Assembly (NCBI GenBank): GCA_001939145.1
Contig: LSRX01000321.1
Coordinates: 333,875 to 397,874 of the forward strand
Reading direction: 5' to 3'
Origin: Symbiodinium microadriaticum
Taxonomy: Eukaryota > Sar > Dinophyceae > Suessiales > Symbiodiniaceae
Length of the DNA stretch: 64,000 bases
In this document: positions 31,142 to 40,796 of the stretch, one piece after another
Layout: each line of letters opens with the position of its first letter
How positions within the stretch are numbered: the stretch's first letter is position 1
The notes under the pieces: model-generated
What the model saw: the letters and a program-made list of their open reading frames with translations, nothing else
Databases searched by the model: none
Told to the model about the DNA's origin: nothing
Made by a program: the position numbers and the translations under genes

Positions 31142-31396
31142 GTGCGCGAGACGTTTCAGCATACTGAGATGGCGTTTTTTGTTATTACCATGTCTTCCAA
31201 AAATGCTTTTCCTTTTCTGGGCTCTGCTTCCGAGGATTCCATACTTTCGGGAGTCGGCTTTGTTGCTACTCTTCGGGCAAGGCAAACCGTGCAGCTGCCT
31301 GGGCTTTCTTCGGATATGTTCGCAGAGCCGGAATTTTTTATCTCCCGGGCGGAGCTCTTGTGCTTTCTTCTTGAATCGTCCTGTTCGCACTTCTAG
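31142..31396 (+). CDS. 84-codon open frame, unknown
   Basis: Reads EMAFFVITMSSKNAFPFLGS, ASEDSILSGVGFVATLRARQ and AEPEFFISRAELLCFLLESS before TAG. It faces the 297-codon minus frame, whose length depends on the GA/TC repeat. Confidence 0.35.
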   Translation: MRETFQHTEMAFFVITMSSKNAFPFLGSASEDSILSGVGFVATLRARQTVQLPGLSSDMFAEPEFFISRAELLCFLLESSCSHF

Positions 31397-31458
31397 CCGA
31401 GTTCTTCGTGCTTCCAAAGCCGTCGGATGTGCGATGCTTGCAGCAGCACCGAGAATGC

Positions 31459-31487
31459 GCTCGCTCGCTCGCTCGCTCGCTCGCTCG

Positions 31488-31531
<44 letters not shown>
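31459..31531. repeat. GCTC then TC microsatellite
   Basis: GCTCGCTCGCTC units grade into TCTCTCTC. It encodes spurious Ser-Leu or Arg-Glu runs. Confidence 0.95.
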
Positions 31532-32017
31532 ATCATATCTACAGAGTGTCTGCCGCAGGAAAGAGTGGCAGGGAAGCGGAGAGGTTCCTGGAGCCACTGC
31601 CCATAGGTGCGGCACGGGCATGGGTCCGCAGTGAACCTTCCGAGATCTAAAGACGACGCCGGATTTACGGAGTTCTCGATGAATCCGTGCAAAGTTGCGT
31701 GGCCACACGCTAAGACTCACAGAGTCATGTTCTCTTCTCTTTGCTGGAGTGGAGTATGAATGAAGAATTGGTTTCGACAGTGACGAAGTGGGACAAAGCT
31801 TGCTTCTCTGTGAGGCCTTGCCTGGGACTACCAGGGCCACGTGACGCTGCCTTGTTGCTGCGAGCTTGCACTATGCCGGCCATGGGGCATTGAGGGCTGT
31901 TTTGGGGTTGCTGGGAGAGGCAGGGCCGTGAGCGGAGAAAGGTTCATCTGCATTTTATTCTCCTGGCTTACCCGAAAAACCACGCCCTGTACATCCCAAT
32001 CTGGCGAAATATGACTT

Positions 32018-32358
32018 GTGGCATTCGCAGTCAGAAGCGACTCGCCAGCACGAAGCATTAAAGCCCGATTCCGAGAGGCTGCTGTCTCACGCTCTTCATC
32101 ATGTCCCCTTCCATGTGGTGGACGCAGGCTTACCTTTGCAGCCTGCCTTGGCCGAGAGGTTTGGTTTTTTTGGTTGGGAAGACGAAAGACGAGAGGTTTT
32201 TTTAGGGTCTTCGGGGCCGGGGCACGGCCTTAGCGCTTTCCGCCGGAAACGCGCGCCGAGGCATCTGGGCCTTCTTCTTCTACTTCTTCCAACGCTTCAT
32301 GCACCTCCGCGTCTGCAAGAAGATGCCGCTGGGCTCGTATGCGATGGAAGGACGAGAC
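32018..32358 (+). CDS. Two-exon segment with strong splice sites
   Basis: Exon about 32018-32158 (ends GAG before GTTTGG), 47-nt intron 32159-32205 ending GTTTTTTTAG, exon 32206-32358 ending GAC before GTAAGG. Phase 0 at both ends. The second exon reads GTALALSAGNARRGIWAFFF, YFFQRFMHLRVCKKMPLGSY, AMEGRD; it has an aromatic-rich hydrophobic patch followed by basic residues. This has the best acceptor and donor pair in the first 47 kb. Family unknown. Confidence 0.5.
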
Positions 32359-32378
32359 GTAAGGGAAAGACTAAGAAG

Positions 32379-32404
32379 GTGGTGGTGGTGGTGGTGGTGG
32401 TGGT
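32379..32404 (+). repeat. GGT microsatellite
   Basis: Eight or nine GGT triplets, just 20 bases downstream of a predicted donor site, so probably intronic. Confidence 0.9.
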
Positions 32405-32909
32405 ACTGACAACAGAGCACGAATCTGATCAGGATGACAACAGTTACCCGCGTACATCCCGGGAAGTGCAGATGTAAATCTGGCCCAGCAAACCAAAAAC
32501 CTGATACCCCTCCGCTGGAGCCTGAATGCGTCAATCTCCCTCTCAAGGACCACATCCTCCCTCGAAACTTCACCGAAAAGAGAGCAAGAGCGGTTAGCAC
32601 TGCAAAGGAGAGTAGAACTGAAGTACAGAGAACTGAATAGCATTGGAGGGTGTCGAGAGTGGAAGCACGAGCAGTAGAAGAGCATCTGTCGGATCAGTGG
32701 TTGTTGCTGATTGACCCTAAGTTGTTGATGCACGCATGCCATGTTAGTGTCAATGACCGTCGCAACTAAATCTCACACAATGGAGCAGGTAGTAGATGCA
32801 AAACATAGTGACATAGTGAATGCAGCACAGGTGGTGGGTTTGTCATCAGAGTAGCCGTAGTTTGATGGTAGCATGGTGATATACTCCTGTTGCAATATCG
32901 CTGGACCGC

Positions 32910-33293
32910 TTGCTAGTGTTGACCGCGCCATTCACGGCCACAAGACCCAGTGTCAGTTGCAGTATGGGTTCAGCTGCGCTCAGGTACTGCACATCGAACA
33001 AGCTGGAGCTGCGTGGGTTCAAGGGTTTCGGCGACAGCACTGCTCGGAAGGGTGAAAGTAGCGCTAAGAGCCCAGAGCCGCCCAGTGGCTCTAGGAAGCC
33101 TGGCCTGGACAGGACAGCATGGTCCTCTACTTCGGCTGGGGATTGCTCCTTGCGGAACTGGCATCTCGCATCACCACTCAAGGCTTTGCATTTCGGGGAT
33201 GTTGCTGCCAGCTTTCTTCTCTCTGCGGTTTTCATTGGCATCGCCCTCTCCGTGCCAAGTGTGCACGACAGCATGCTGGAGGCCAACACTTAA
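32910..33293 (+). CDS. 127-codon open frame with C-terminal hydrophobic helix
   Basis: Reads NKLELRGFKGFGDSTARKGE, a Ser/Pro-rich middle, then FGDVAASFLLSAVFIGIALS and ends VHDSMLEANT then TAA. A tail-anchored protein is conceivable. The overlapping frame from ATG 33119 (MVLYFGWGLLLAELASRITT) is an alternative. Confidence 0.35.
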   Translation: MLVLTAPFTATRPSVSCSMGSAALRYCTSNKLELRGFKGFGDSTARKGESSAKSPEPPSGSRKPGLDRTAWSSTSAGDCSLRNWHLASPLKALHFGDVAASFLLSAVFIGIALSVPSVHDSMLEANT

Positions 33294-33911
33294 AGCTTCG
33301 CCTCCACAGGGATAGCAGCTTCAACAAGTTGCAAAGACTTCCATTGCGACCGCGTGTTGAAGACTGAATTCCAAGGCGGCTTGCCACGCGTACTGGAGAG
33401 TTAGGCTTCAGGAGTGGTCTTTTGGCTGCAAGCACGGTTTGCAGGCTGCCCTTCGTTGAAAGCTGTACATGATCACGTATACCGACTATACCCAAGCCAT
33501 CCGTCGCGTTGCTTTGAGTGGCTGGTGACAGCTGGCGCAGCAGGTTCTTGCCCCTGTGCCTGGGTCTCCCGCAAGCCCCGCAAAGTCGCAGAGTCTTCTC
33601 GACCGAGGCAGTGGATATCGATCCTGAAGGCAGTGGCACTTTCTTACGTGGCTGCCTCAGTGGGCACAGGGCTCGGGATCCGAGGGTGCGGGATGTTGTC
33701 TCGGCGAAGAAGCAGTGTCCGCTCCAGCCATCTCCAGCCTTAAGACTGAAGTCTGTGTCTGTGTGGTGGGAGTTCGGGTTTCTTTGAGACGTGAAGCTCA
33801 GCCTTTCCCCGTGCATCTTGCATGCTACTGTACTTCCGAGGGTTTGGTCGTCAAGACCCTGAGGACCATGGACTGCTTCAGGAACCCGATGTGTGAACCA
33901 ACAGCCTCTGC

Positions 33912-34169
33912 ATGGAAGCTCCCGCAAGGTCCCAAACAGTGTCGTTTCAGAGTGCTGAACTCTTCTATCCCAAGTCAATCTCCGAAACTAGGAAGCAACA
34001 CACATCTGTTGATGTGATCGCCTTGGCAAACATGGCGATCACTGTGAAGCTAGATCCTGCAGCAAGCCATTCCCAAACTCAAAGCTCCAGGCTGTCTACT
34101 GGTCGCTACTCTGGGCCTTGGGTGTTCCCTGGCCGCTTCGCTTCCGGGGCGAGCTCGACACGCAGCTAA
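33912..34169 (+). CDS. 85-codon open frame from ATG 33912, unknown
   Basis: Reads MEAPARSQTVSFQSAELFYP, TSVDVIALANMAITVKLDPA and TGRYSGPWVFPGRF before TAA. Earlier plus frames (33414-33787) also look coding. The minus strand carries a 248-codon frame (33232-33978). Confidence 0.35.
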   Translation: MEAPARSQTVSFQSAELFYPKSISETRKQHTSVDVIALANMAITVKLDPAASHSQTQSSRLSTGRYSGPWVFPGRFASGASSTRS

Positions 34170-34317
34170 ACAGGTCTGTCCTGGACCCTGTCGTCAGCTT
34201 CTTCGTTAGGCACGACACAGCCATGTCCTTGAGTTTGACTGTCAGTTCTAGAAGATACTGCTTCGGAGAAGTACATGGTGCTTTATGTTCCTCTCTATCT
34301 ATATATTTGTCTACAGA

Positions 34318-34530
34318 GTCTAGAGTCTAGATATGTGTTTGTATGTATATATATGTATATACATACATGTGTATATAGATATATAATCTGTATATATATA
34401 TATATATAACCAATTATTCATTAAAACAATCAAGTAATTAATTGACTAATTGATTAATTGATTAACTAATTAGAAATAAGATAAAAAGTAATTAATCAAT
34501 TGTTTTACTTAATTACTTAACCAAAGAAAA
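34318..34530. repeat. TA and AATTAATTGATT-rich low-complexity
   Basis: TATATA with GTATATAC, then AATTGATTAATTGATTAACT repeats. Very AT-rich; no gene. Confidence 0.85.
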
Positions 34531-34797
34531 GGTGTATATATACATATATAAGATATGTATTGATATACATAGAGTGTTTTAATCTGGTACACACATTTGT
34601 TCAAACAACAACTAGGTGTGTTCTCTTGTACACTGCTAACATAGATGGAAAAGAGCGATGAAGCATGTCTGTATATGTCTGTAGTTGTAACTTTGTACGT
34701 TGCTGTGCACATGCATTCCTGCATGCAAACTTATGCATGTACCTGTGTAGGTATGCATGACTGCATACAAATGTATATACACATGAATGCATGATGC

Positions 34798-35065
34798 ATG
34801 CAATGGCATGGTATGGTATGGGATGGTATGGTCTGGTCTGGTACGGTCCAGTACGGTCTGGCATGGTCTGGTACGGTGCGGTACGGTAGGACCGGGGTAG
34901 GATTCGTCATGGTGAGGTATTGGTTGGTACGGTACAAGGCGGTGCAGTGGAGTGTGGTGGGGTACATACGGTATGGTGCGGTATGGTGCGCCATGGTACC
35001 GTGTACTCCCAAATCGTGATGTGTGGTACCATATGAAACAGTGCGGTACGGTACGGCATCATAGT
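34798..35065 (+). repeat. Degenerate GGTAY/TGGTA pentanucleotide array
   Basis: Begins as ATGGTATGG-type units (TGGTA) and grades into CGGTACGGTC, with decay along its length. No gene here. Confidence 0.85.
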
Positions 35066-35574
35066 GCGGCTCGGTGCAGTGCGAACGGCATTGTATGTAC
35101 ATCAGCATGAAAAGTATGTACTGTAGTGTGTGTAGTGTATTCGTGTATGTATCCTAAGCCTTATAGGCGCAGATTGCACGCTTATATACTGAGAAATATG
35201 AGCAAGGAGCTCAAATAGTAGAAGCAGCAGGATCCTTGTTGGACGGATGTGCATGATGCGAAGCGGCCCTACCAAGGCCTTGCAACAAGCCATAGAGCAC
35301 AACAGTGCTTCATGAAAACGCTATACAGCCTTGTAAAAGCACGGTAAATCCCTTTGAAAACGCTGTGTTAACAACCCTGTTTATAACCGCAAGAGCCAAA
35401 CCTCGCAACCCGAATTTCGCACAGATGTCGCTTGTCATTTTGCCCAGGACAGGTTGGAGCGGACCCGAGAAAGATCCGACGTGGGCGGCTTACCTTCCGG
35501 CTTTAGGGTCAGGACAAGTCTTTTGGCTTCTTGGGTTTCTATCGGTTGTTATAGGGTTCCGTTTGTAGGTACGG

Positions 35575-35928
35575 ATGCTCACAAACCCGGCGAAACTGCC
35601 GAAACTTCAGGCACCTGCGACTTCTGTTCCCAAGCCTCTGATGGCCCGACTTCCAGAGTCCGAATCCGAACATAAGCCGTCATTAAATCAGCATTCTGAA
35701 CGCATTCTTTTACCCGTTGCTGTAGGTCAAAGCCTTGCCAAGGACCGATGCCAAAGCTGCGAGGACTTCTGCTACAACTGGCTCAACGTGAATCCAGTTT
35801 ATGTCCCTAGTTTGGACTTCCAGACGGAGGTTTGTTTTTTGTTAAGGGCTTTTTCCAGGCCTTCTGGCTTCTCGGCTTGCCCAGCAGAGAGCCTCCGAAG
35901 AGGTCCTGAAGAGCCAGTACTGCGCTGA
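35575..35928 (+). CDS. 117-codon open frame from ATG 35575, unknown
   Basis: Reads MLTNPAKLPKLQAPATSVPK, LMARLPESESEHKPSLNQHS, CQSCEDFCYNWLNVNPVYVP and ends in a basic/acidic tail. A GTAGGT donor lies after LLPVA, so part may be intron. It has a CQSCEDFC pattern. Confidence 0.4.
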   Translation: MLTNPAKLPKLQAPATSVPKPLMARLPESESEHKPSLNQHSERILLPVAVGQSLAKDRCQSCEDFCYNWLNVNPVYVPSLDFQTEVCFLLRAFSRPSGFSACPAESLRRGPEEPVLR

Positions 35929-36026
35929 CGAGTTCGGCCTGGATCCCTGTGTCTTCTACGAGCCCGGCCCTTCGGAGCGACAGTTTCTGACCGGAGGAGG
36001 TTAGGGGAGTCGATGAGTCCGCGAAC

Positions 36027-36272
36027 TTGAAGCCGAAGCTTCGGAGAGACTTCGGCGGTTTCGGAGTGAGTTCTTCTAGAGCCCCAAAAAAGACTCGACC
36101 TCCGCAAGTCCTCGGCGACCAAGGAAAGGAGCCGCTCGGCAACAGCTGTGGGCATCCTTGGCTATTGGATGCCAGCGCAAATTGGGTCTTGGAAGCGAGG
36201 GTTGGGTTTCAAGGCGTCCATTGCAAGCGCCAAGACTACATGGGAACAGGATTCGGGAGGCTAGGCGGCTAG
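36027..36272 (+). CDS. 81-codon open frame, unknown
   Basis: Reads KLRRDFGGFGVSSSRAPKKT, GHPWLLDASANWVLEARVGF and ends GTGFGRLGG then TAG. The minus strand is open too (35799-36155). Confidence 0.3.
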   Translation: MKPKLRRDFGGFGVSSSRAPKKTRPPQVLGDQGKEPLGNSCGHPWLLDASANWVLEARVGFQGVHCKRQDYMGTGFGRLGG

Positions 36273-36626
36273 ACAATAAGCCCTTAGGGCAGGCAGTGTT
36301 TGGAGGGCTCGCAGGCAGCACCAGACTCGAAGGAAAATGCAGATCGATGCACACTTCGGAGTAAAGTGGTGAGTCCGCCAAGATCGAGCAGCGATCTTCA
36401 CGCAGTTTGAAGATCTGTCCGCCCCATTTCTCTCTTCTGCCCAATTTCTCTCTAGTCGGAGGTATCTCCAGCTGGCTCCAGGGGACGAAGCTTGGCTTTT
36501 CCAGTCAGGAGTTTGGGAGGCAAAGCGCCGGCCTCCTGAAGTAGGCCGAGTTTTGAGTGGCGGTACTATAGCTTTCAGACCACCGCACCCAGAAGAGCCC
36601 AGAAGTTCTTTAAGCCTAAACAGAAT

Positions 36627-36953
36627 TTGATCCCTAAGGGAGACCTGCACGCGGCGCAGAGCCAGCGATGGAAGAAAGCCAGTGCAGGCCTGACTTTGGG
36701 ACTATCGGGCTGCATGAGAAGCCGTGAGTTCGTTACTGTGCTGCTTTATTTACCGGTATGTACGCCTGTCTTGCCTCGTGTCTATGCTTTCATATCGCTA
36801 CATTTCGAACATGGCGTCTTGCGTCCTGTTGTCGTCTTCATTCTAATCATCCACAAGTCGTTCAGGGCATCCATGGCCCCGGCACCAGGCCACGGTGCGA
36901 TGCACAACTTGGTCCGAACACTTTTGCCCAACAAAGAAACAGTACACGGATGA
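36627..36953 (+). CDS. 108-codon open frame with hydrophobic stretches
   Basis: Reads EFVTVLLYLPVCTPVLPRVY and VLRPVVVFILIIHKSFRASM. Two membrane-like segments. No transporter signature recognised. Confidence 0.3.
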   Translation: MIPKGDLHAAQSQRWKKASAGLTLGLSGCMRSREFVTVLLYLPVCTPVLPRVYAFISLHFEHGVLRPVVVFILIIHKSFRASMAPAPGHGAMHNLVRTLLPNKETVHG

Positions 36954-37427
36954 GCCTTCCGCGAGTGGTCTAGATGTCTTGCCTTACTGATGCCCAAGTC
37001 CTGAGCTCGCGGTCCAACTTTTAAAATGCAATGCCCGGAGATGGGAAGCTGTTGCCTGCTTGACAGGCCTATGGCTGGAGTTTGAAGGGCTGGGCTGCAT
37101 TGCGCCTATCTGCTTCGACGAGGCCCTGTTGAGGTTTCGGTGTTGGGTTGGAGTCTTTGGGAAGTCCGGAGCCTCAACCTTCAACCGAAAATACGTTGCG
37201 CGGTGGACCGCAGAAGAGGGGCCGACCCACAGAATCTAGACTAAACCTCATGGCTACCTCCTCAGCTCTTTGAGCTACAGGGCTTGTATCATGCCGGGCA
37301 GAGCTGCAGCAAGGACTTTTGCTTTTTGCGGGTCATCACTTGACTGGTCTAGGACGCTGCCACACAGCAACTGGCCTTAAACTTCCAGTGGGCATTCCGA
37401 TTTTGCGGCTAGACACGGCGATGCCAG

Positions 37428-37922
37428 GTGTGCACAGACGTGGCCAGCTCCTTGGCGAAACTTGAGCCTTTGGATCCTTTAGACACTACGGATTTGGATG
37501 TGTTGACTTTTTGGGAGGGTCAGGACCGGATTGTACTTAAGTTTCAGGGTCAGGGTTCCGGAAAGCGACCATGCCACCGGTGCTTCCACTTATCGACACA
37601 CCTGCTCCCCGACCGTGCCCAAAGCATGAATGGTTTCAGCGAGGTCCAACCAGGTCGGACTCAAGAAATCGACTTCTGCGCACTAGTGACCACGACTTGT
37701 CTTTTGGCGAGGCCTGGAGATAGGACACCCTGCAAAATTGAAGCTTTGGGATTGGGTTCGGTTGAATCAGTGCAGCAGCTTGTGTTTGTTGGGGGCGTGG
37801 TGGTGGTCGTCGTGGTTGTGACCTTTGTTCGGGTAGGGCTTCACAACACCAGATTCTGTTCACTTCAAGTTGCAGCTGCATCCCTGAAGGCCTGCCCGTC
37901 CGTGTGGGACGGGGATCCTTGA
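37428..37922 (+). CDS. 164-codon open frame, unknown
   Basis: The first part (ASSLAKLEPLDPLDTTDLDV, LTFWEGQDRIVLKFQG) is the most protein-like. Later it passes a GTGGTGGTCGTC repeat giving a run of Val, which may be intronic. Confidence 0.35.
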   Translation: MCTDVASSLAKLEPLDPLDTTDLDVLTFWEGQDRIVLKFQGQGSGKRPCHRCFHLSTHLLPDRAQSMNGFSEVQPGRTQEIDFCALVTTTCLLARPGDRTPCKIEALGLGSVESVQQLVFVGGVVVVVVVVTFVRVGLHNTRFCSLQVAAASLKACPSVWDGDP

Positions 37923-37936
37923 TGTAGTTATGCTCA

Positions 37937-38881
37937 TTGGACTCAAGTCAAGAGAGATTCCTTTCGAGGTTGCCTCTTCGAAAGGTTTCGCAGGAATTCT
38001 TTGCGAGCTCGCAGGCCGATCCTACGCCATTCCTGCATGAGAACGCCAAGGACTCCCCGTCGGCCTCGGCCCCATGCCCTGCAAAGACGCGCTCCAAGCC
38101 GGGTTGCAAGTCTTCGCTTGACGATTCACCCTCGTCCAAAGACGGAGGTTGGTGGCGCTTTTGATTGCGCCGACGTTTTTCTTCGGTTTTGTGCTGTTTC
38201 TGTGTGCTGCATAGCGTAGGATCGCGGATGCACCAATGCTGCGATGCTTCACTGACTTAAATCTGTGCTGCCTGCTTTAGGGGACAGTCGAGTTCAAGCC
38301 CCACAGCACCAAGTCCTCCGCCGCGTCCGCCGCACACGAGCGCACCATGTTGCAAACATCCCAGGCCCGGGCACGACCCCAGGCTTGGCAAGAGTCGCCA
38401 ACCAAGGCCGCCCTGGCATCGGTCCCGGGCGATCAGGCAGGGTCCGAGGTTGGAAATTGAGAATTCTGGGATGGAGGGTTGTGTGTGTGTGTGGAAATCT
38501 CAAGATCCGTGGCACTGCAAGCACGGCCTTTGGCTGAGAGATGAGAAGTCGAACCCTTCACCTATGGTTTGACGGTAGTCTTGTACGGGAAGGCAGAGTG
38601 GCGGGTATGGCCTCAGCAACAGCGGCATTAGCTGTCGTCGTGGTCGCAGGTAGCAGGTAGCAGTGAGCACCTTAACGGCGAAGGGAATGCTGGCCTTCAT
38701 GAAGGTGTGTCGGTAGGGTTGGGTTGTGCACGTGCATGTTAATCGGTTATCGTAGTTGTGAAGACCGAAGGGCCTTTAGGATGGCTTCCCTGTTTCGTGC
38801 ATGCTGGCGTTCAGCTTGAAGCAGGACCCCATGGACGTCTCGGACTTCATGGAGCCCAGCATCTTGGTTCTGGCAACTTAA
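37937..38881 (+). CDS. Candidate three-exon gene end, unknown
   Basis: Segment about 37940-38149 (RKVSQEFFASSQADPTPFLH, SKPGCKSSLDDSPSSKDG). After a GCTTTAG acceptor, exon 38281-38450 (VEFKPHSTKSSAASAAHERT, QARARPQAWQESPTKAALAS) with strong third-position GC, ending GTCCGAG before GTTGGA. After a CCTTTAG acceptor, exon 38780-38881 (LAFSLKQDPMDVSDFMEPSI, LVLAT) ending TAA. Ser/Ala/Lys-rich regulatory-looking protein. Phase at the first junction is not certain. Confidence 0.45.
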
Positions 38882-39235
38882 ACTCGAGTCCGAGGTAAGT
38901 CGACATTCGCAGAAGTACAGATTTAATTTATTCCTTTCATCGGGGTGGATATCGTCCAGACAAGAACTGACATGCTGTCAGAATTGCGATCGAGAGCGTA
39001 ACACCTGTCGATTCCGCGGCATGCTGAGGGAGTAACCCTTCAAGCTTTTCCATTCCAAACACCCATGCTGGCTCGACACTTCTGAAGGCCCGCGGAATGC
39101 GGCAAAGCCCAGCACATCCTCAGCAGACAAGCGGGAGGCGGACCGTATGCGGGGTCGTGCATCGTCTGGGCCTGGCAGAAGGGCAGGGGCAAAAGCCTTA
39201 TTCATTGTCATTCGGATGCGCGGCAAGTTCAGATC

Positions 39236-39487
39236 TTGATGTTTGCCATCGCGCGACTGTACGAGTTCGACTGGTCTCGAATGCAGAAGACTGCAGCTGT
39301 TGGCCAGCAGAAAAGTGGCTGGTTCCTGTACTTGTCGTACTTTTGGCTGCATCTGTCGGTGCTGATACGTCCTACAAAAATGCAGACCAAAGAAGTCGTT
39401 CCTGCAGCAACTGCACACATCCCCTTGTATGTGGATGCACCAGCAGCTGGAGACTCGACCTCTACTTGCAACTCCCGAATCAGTTGA
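39236..39487 (+). CDS. 83-codon open frame, hydrophobic middle
   Basis: Reads FAIARLYEFDWSRMQKTAAV, QQKSGWFLYLSYFWLHLSVL, RPTKMQTKEVVPAATAHIPL. Possibly one membrane segment. Opposite strand open for 176 codons (38978-39508). Confidence 0.3.
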   Translation: MMFAIARLYEFDWSRMQKTAAVGQQKSGWFLYLSYFWLHLSVLIRPTKMQTKEVVPAATAHIPLYVDAPAAGDSTSTCNSRIS

Positions 39488-39726
39488 CGACGAGGATGCT
39501 GAAAGCATTAGTCTTCGGATCCTGCGTTCGCTGTCAGGGGCCCCCGGACGTCTTCGATGCTCCGGAGCGAAGTGTCTTGGTTGCCAGTGTCTTCTGAGCT
39601 CACCAGAGAACTGCCGACGACCTGCAAAGTGTCGGATCCACGTCGTGCGGCTGAGCTGTTCTGAATTCTTCCGACATCCGACATCCGAGACTCAGAGGCT
39701 GCATAGTCAGCAGAGAAGATGATGGG

Positions 39727-40017
39727 GTGAGTATTCATCAGTATCCACCGTTCTCCACCCTGACAACAGGCAGAGACGTGGCCCAGCTCCTCCAAGCTCC
39801 GTCTGACAGTAGAAAGCAGCATAAGAAGCGGTACAAAGCAGCAAAACTTGCAAAGGCGCCCCCGATGCTGCGAGAGACCAGCCAGATGCAAAGCGCGAGG
39901 TGGGCAGAAGCATTGTGCAAGTCGTGGAATGATGTGAGAGTACGAAGCTGCGATGAAGACTGTGACAAGGTCGAGGTGCGGATCGATGGGACAGCGAATC
40001 ACGTTATCAGTGTATGA
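39727..40017 (+). CDS. 96-codon open frame, basic then acidic, unknown
   Basis: Reads RDVAQLLQAPSDSRKQHKKR, YKAAKLAKAPPMLRETSQMQ, ARWAEALCKSWNDVRVRSCD, EDCDKVEVRIDG. Helical and charged, free of low complexity, ending TGA. Confidence 0.4.
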   Translation: MSIHQYPPFSTLTTGRDVAQLLQAPSDSRKQHKKRYKAAKLAKAPPMLRETSQMQSARWAEALCKSWNDVRVRSCDEDCDKVEVRIDGTANHVISV

Positions 40018-40435
40018 GATTTGTGCAAAAGATTGTACCCTGTTGCTCGGCTTCCTTTGATGATAGCCCTTGCCCTGTGACAGGCTCCCTCGGACGCCTT
40101 CGACCCGCAGCAGCTGAGTGCCTTGGTACTGGCACTGACGCTGAGTGTCTCGCTCTACATCGATATGTTTGGCAGTTTAGCTTCGAGTTGATGTCTTGAG
40201 CGTGACACCGTGGAGTCAGATGACAGGTTAAGACGGCTGTGCCTAGGTGCGCGTGCTGCGTCTGCGAGCGAGCCTCCAGCTGTGCAGCACGAGGCCGTCC
40301 CAGCCCGGTGCATGCTGGAAAGGTCCTGATGTGCCCTTGGGTATGCTGCATGCTTTTGCGGATTCTCAAGTTGTAGCATAATTCCGTTTCATTTACGGGA
40401 GCTCTTCCTCTGAGGTTGCAGGGCTACAGTCCAGC

Positions 40436-40717
40436 TTGGGCGAACATATCAAACAGATACACGGACAACAGCTTGTGCAGGATGGACTGTGCAATGTGAG
40501 CTTCCTCTGTCAGAGCTGCCGTGACTTAACTCTTTTCTGTCATGCACGGCAGTTTGCCACACTCGCTAGTGACGTACAGATCCTTGTGGACGGATGTCGG
40601 CGATCACAAATCGATGCCTTTGCCCTTGAACGAGCTTGGCTTCCAACGCTAGGCCGTCAAAGCCCTGTGCGCAAGAATCCTCAAGCTCGCAAGCAGGCCC
40701 TCGGAGGGGACTTGTAA
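40436..40717 (+). CDS. 93-codon open frame with CxxC, unknown
   Basis: Reads GEHIKQIHGQQLVQDGLCNV, SFLCQSCRDLTLFCHARQFA, DAFALERAWLPTLGRQSPVR. CQSC with downstream C/H could bind zinc. The strand opposite is open (40566-40964) and overlaps the start of the repeat family. Confidence 0.35.
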   Translation: MGEHIKQIHGQQLVQDGLCNVSFLCQSCRDLTLFCHARQFATLASDVQILVDGCRRSQIDAFALERAWLPTLGRQSPVRKNPQARKQALGGDL

Positions 40718-40796
40718 CGCTATCGCACGCGCGACCAAAGCTTCCCAAGCCAAACGCAGATCCATGGTAAACCTTGAGGATTCTAGTGCCTGAGAG

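Noticed and set aside
30947..31840. Minus-strand open frame of 297 codons
   Set aside because: Its length depends on the GA/TC microsatellite (Arg-Glu and Ser-Glu-Arg runs), and plus-strand segments beneath it look more protein-like.
33232..33978. Minus-strand open frame of 248 codons
   Set aside because: No domain or motif recognised, and overlapping plus frames (32910-33293, 33912-34169) fit the neighbours' orientation. Not excluded, only less likely.
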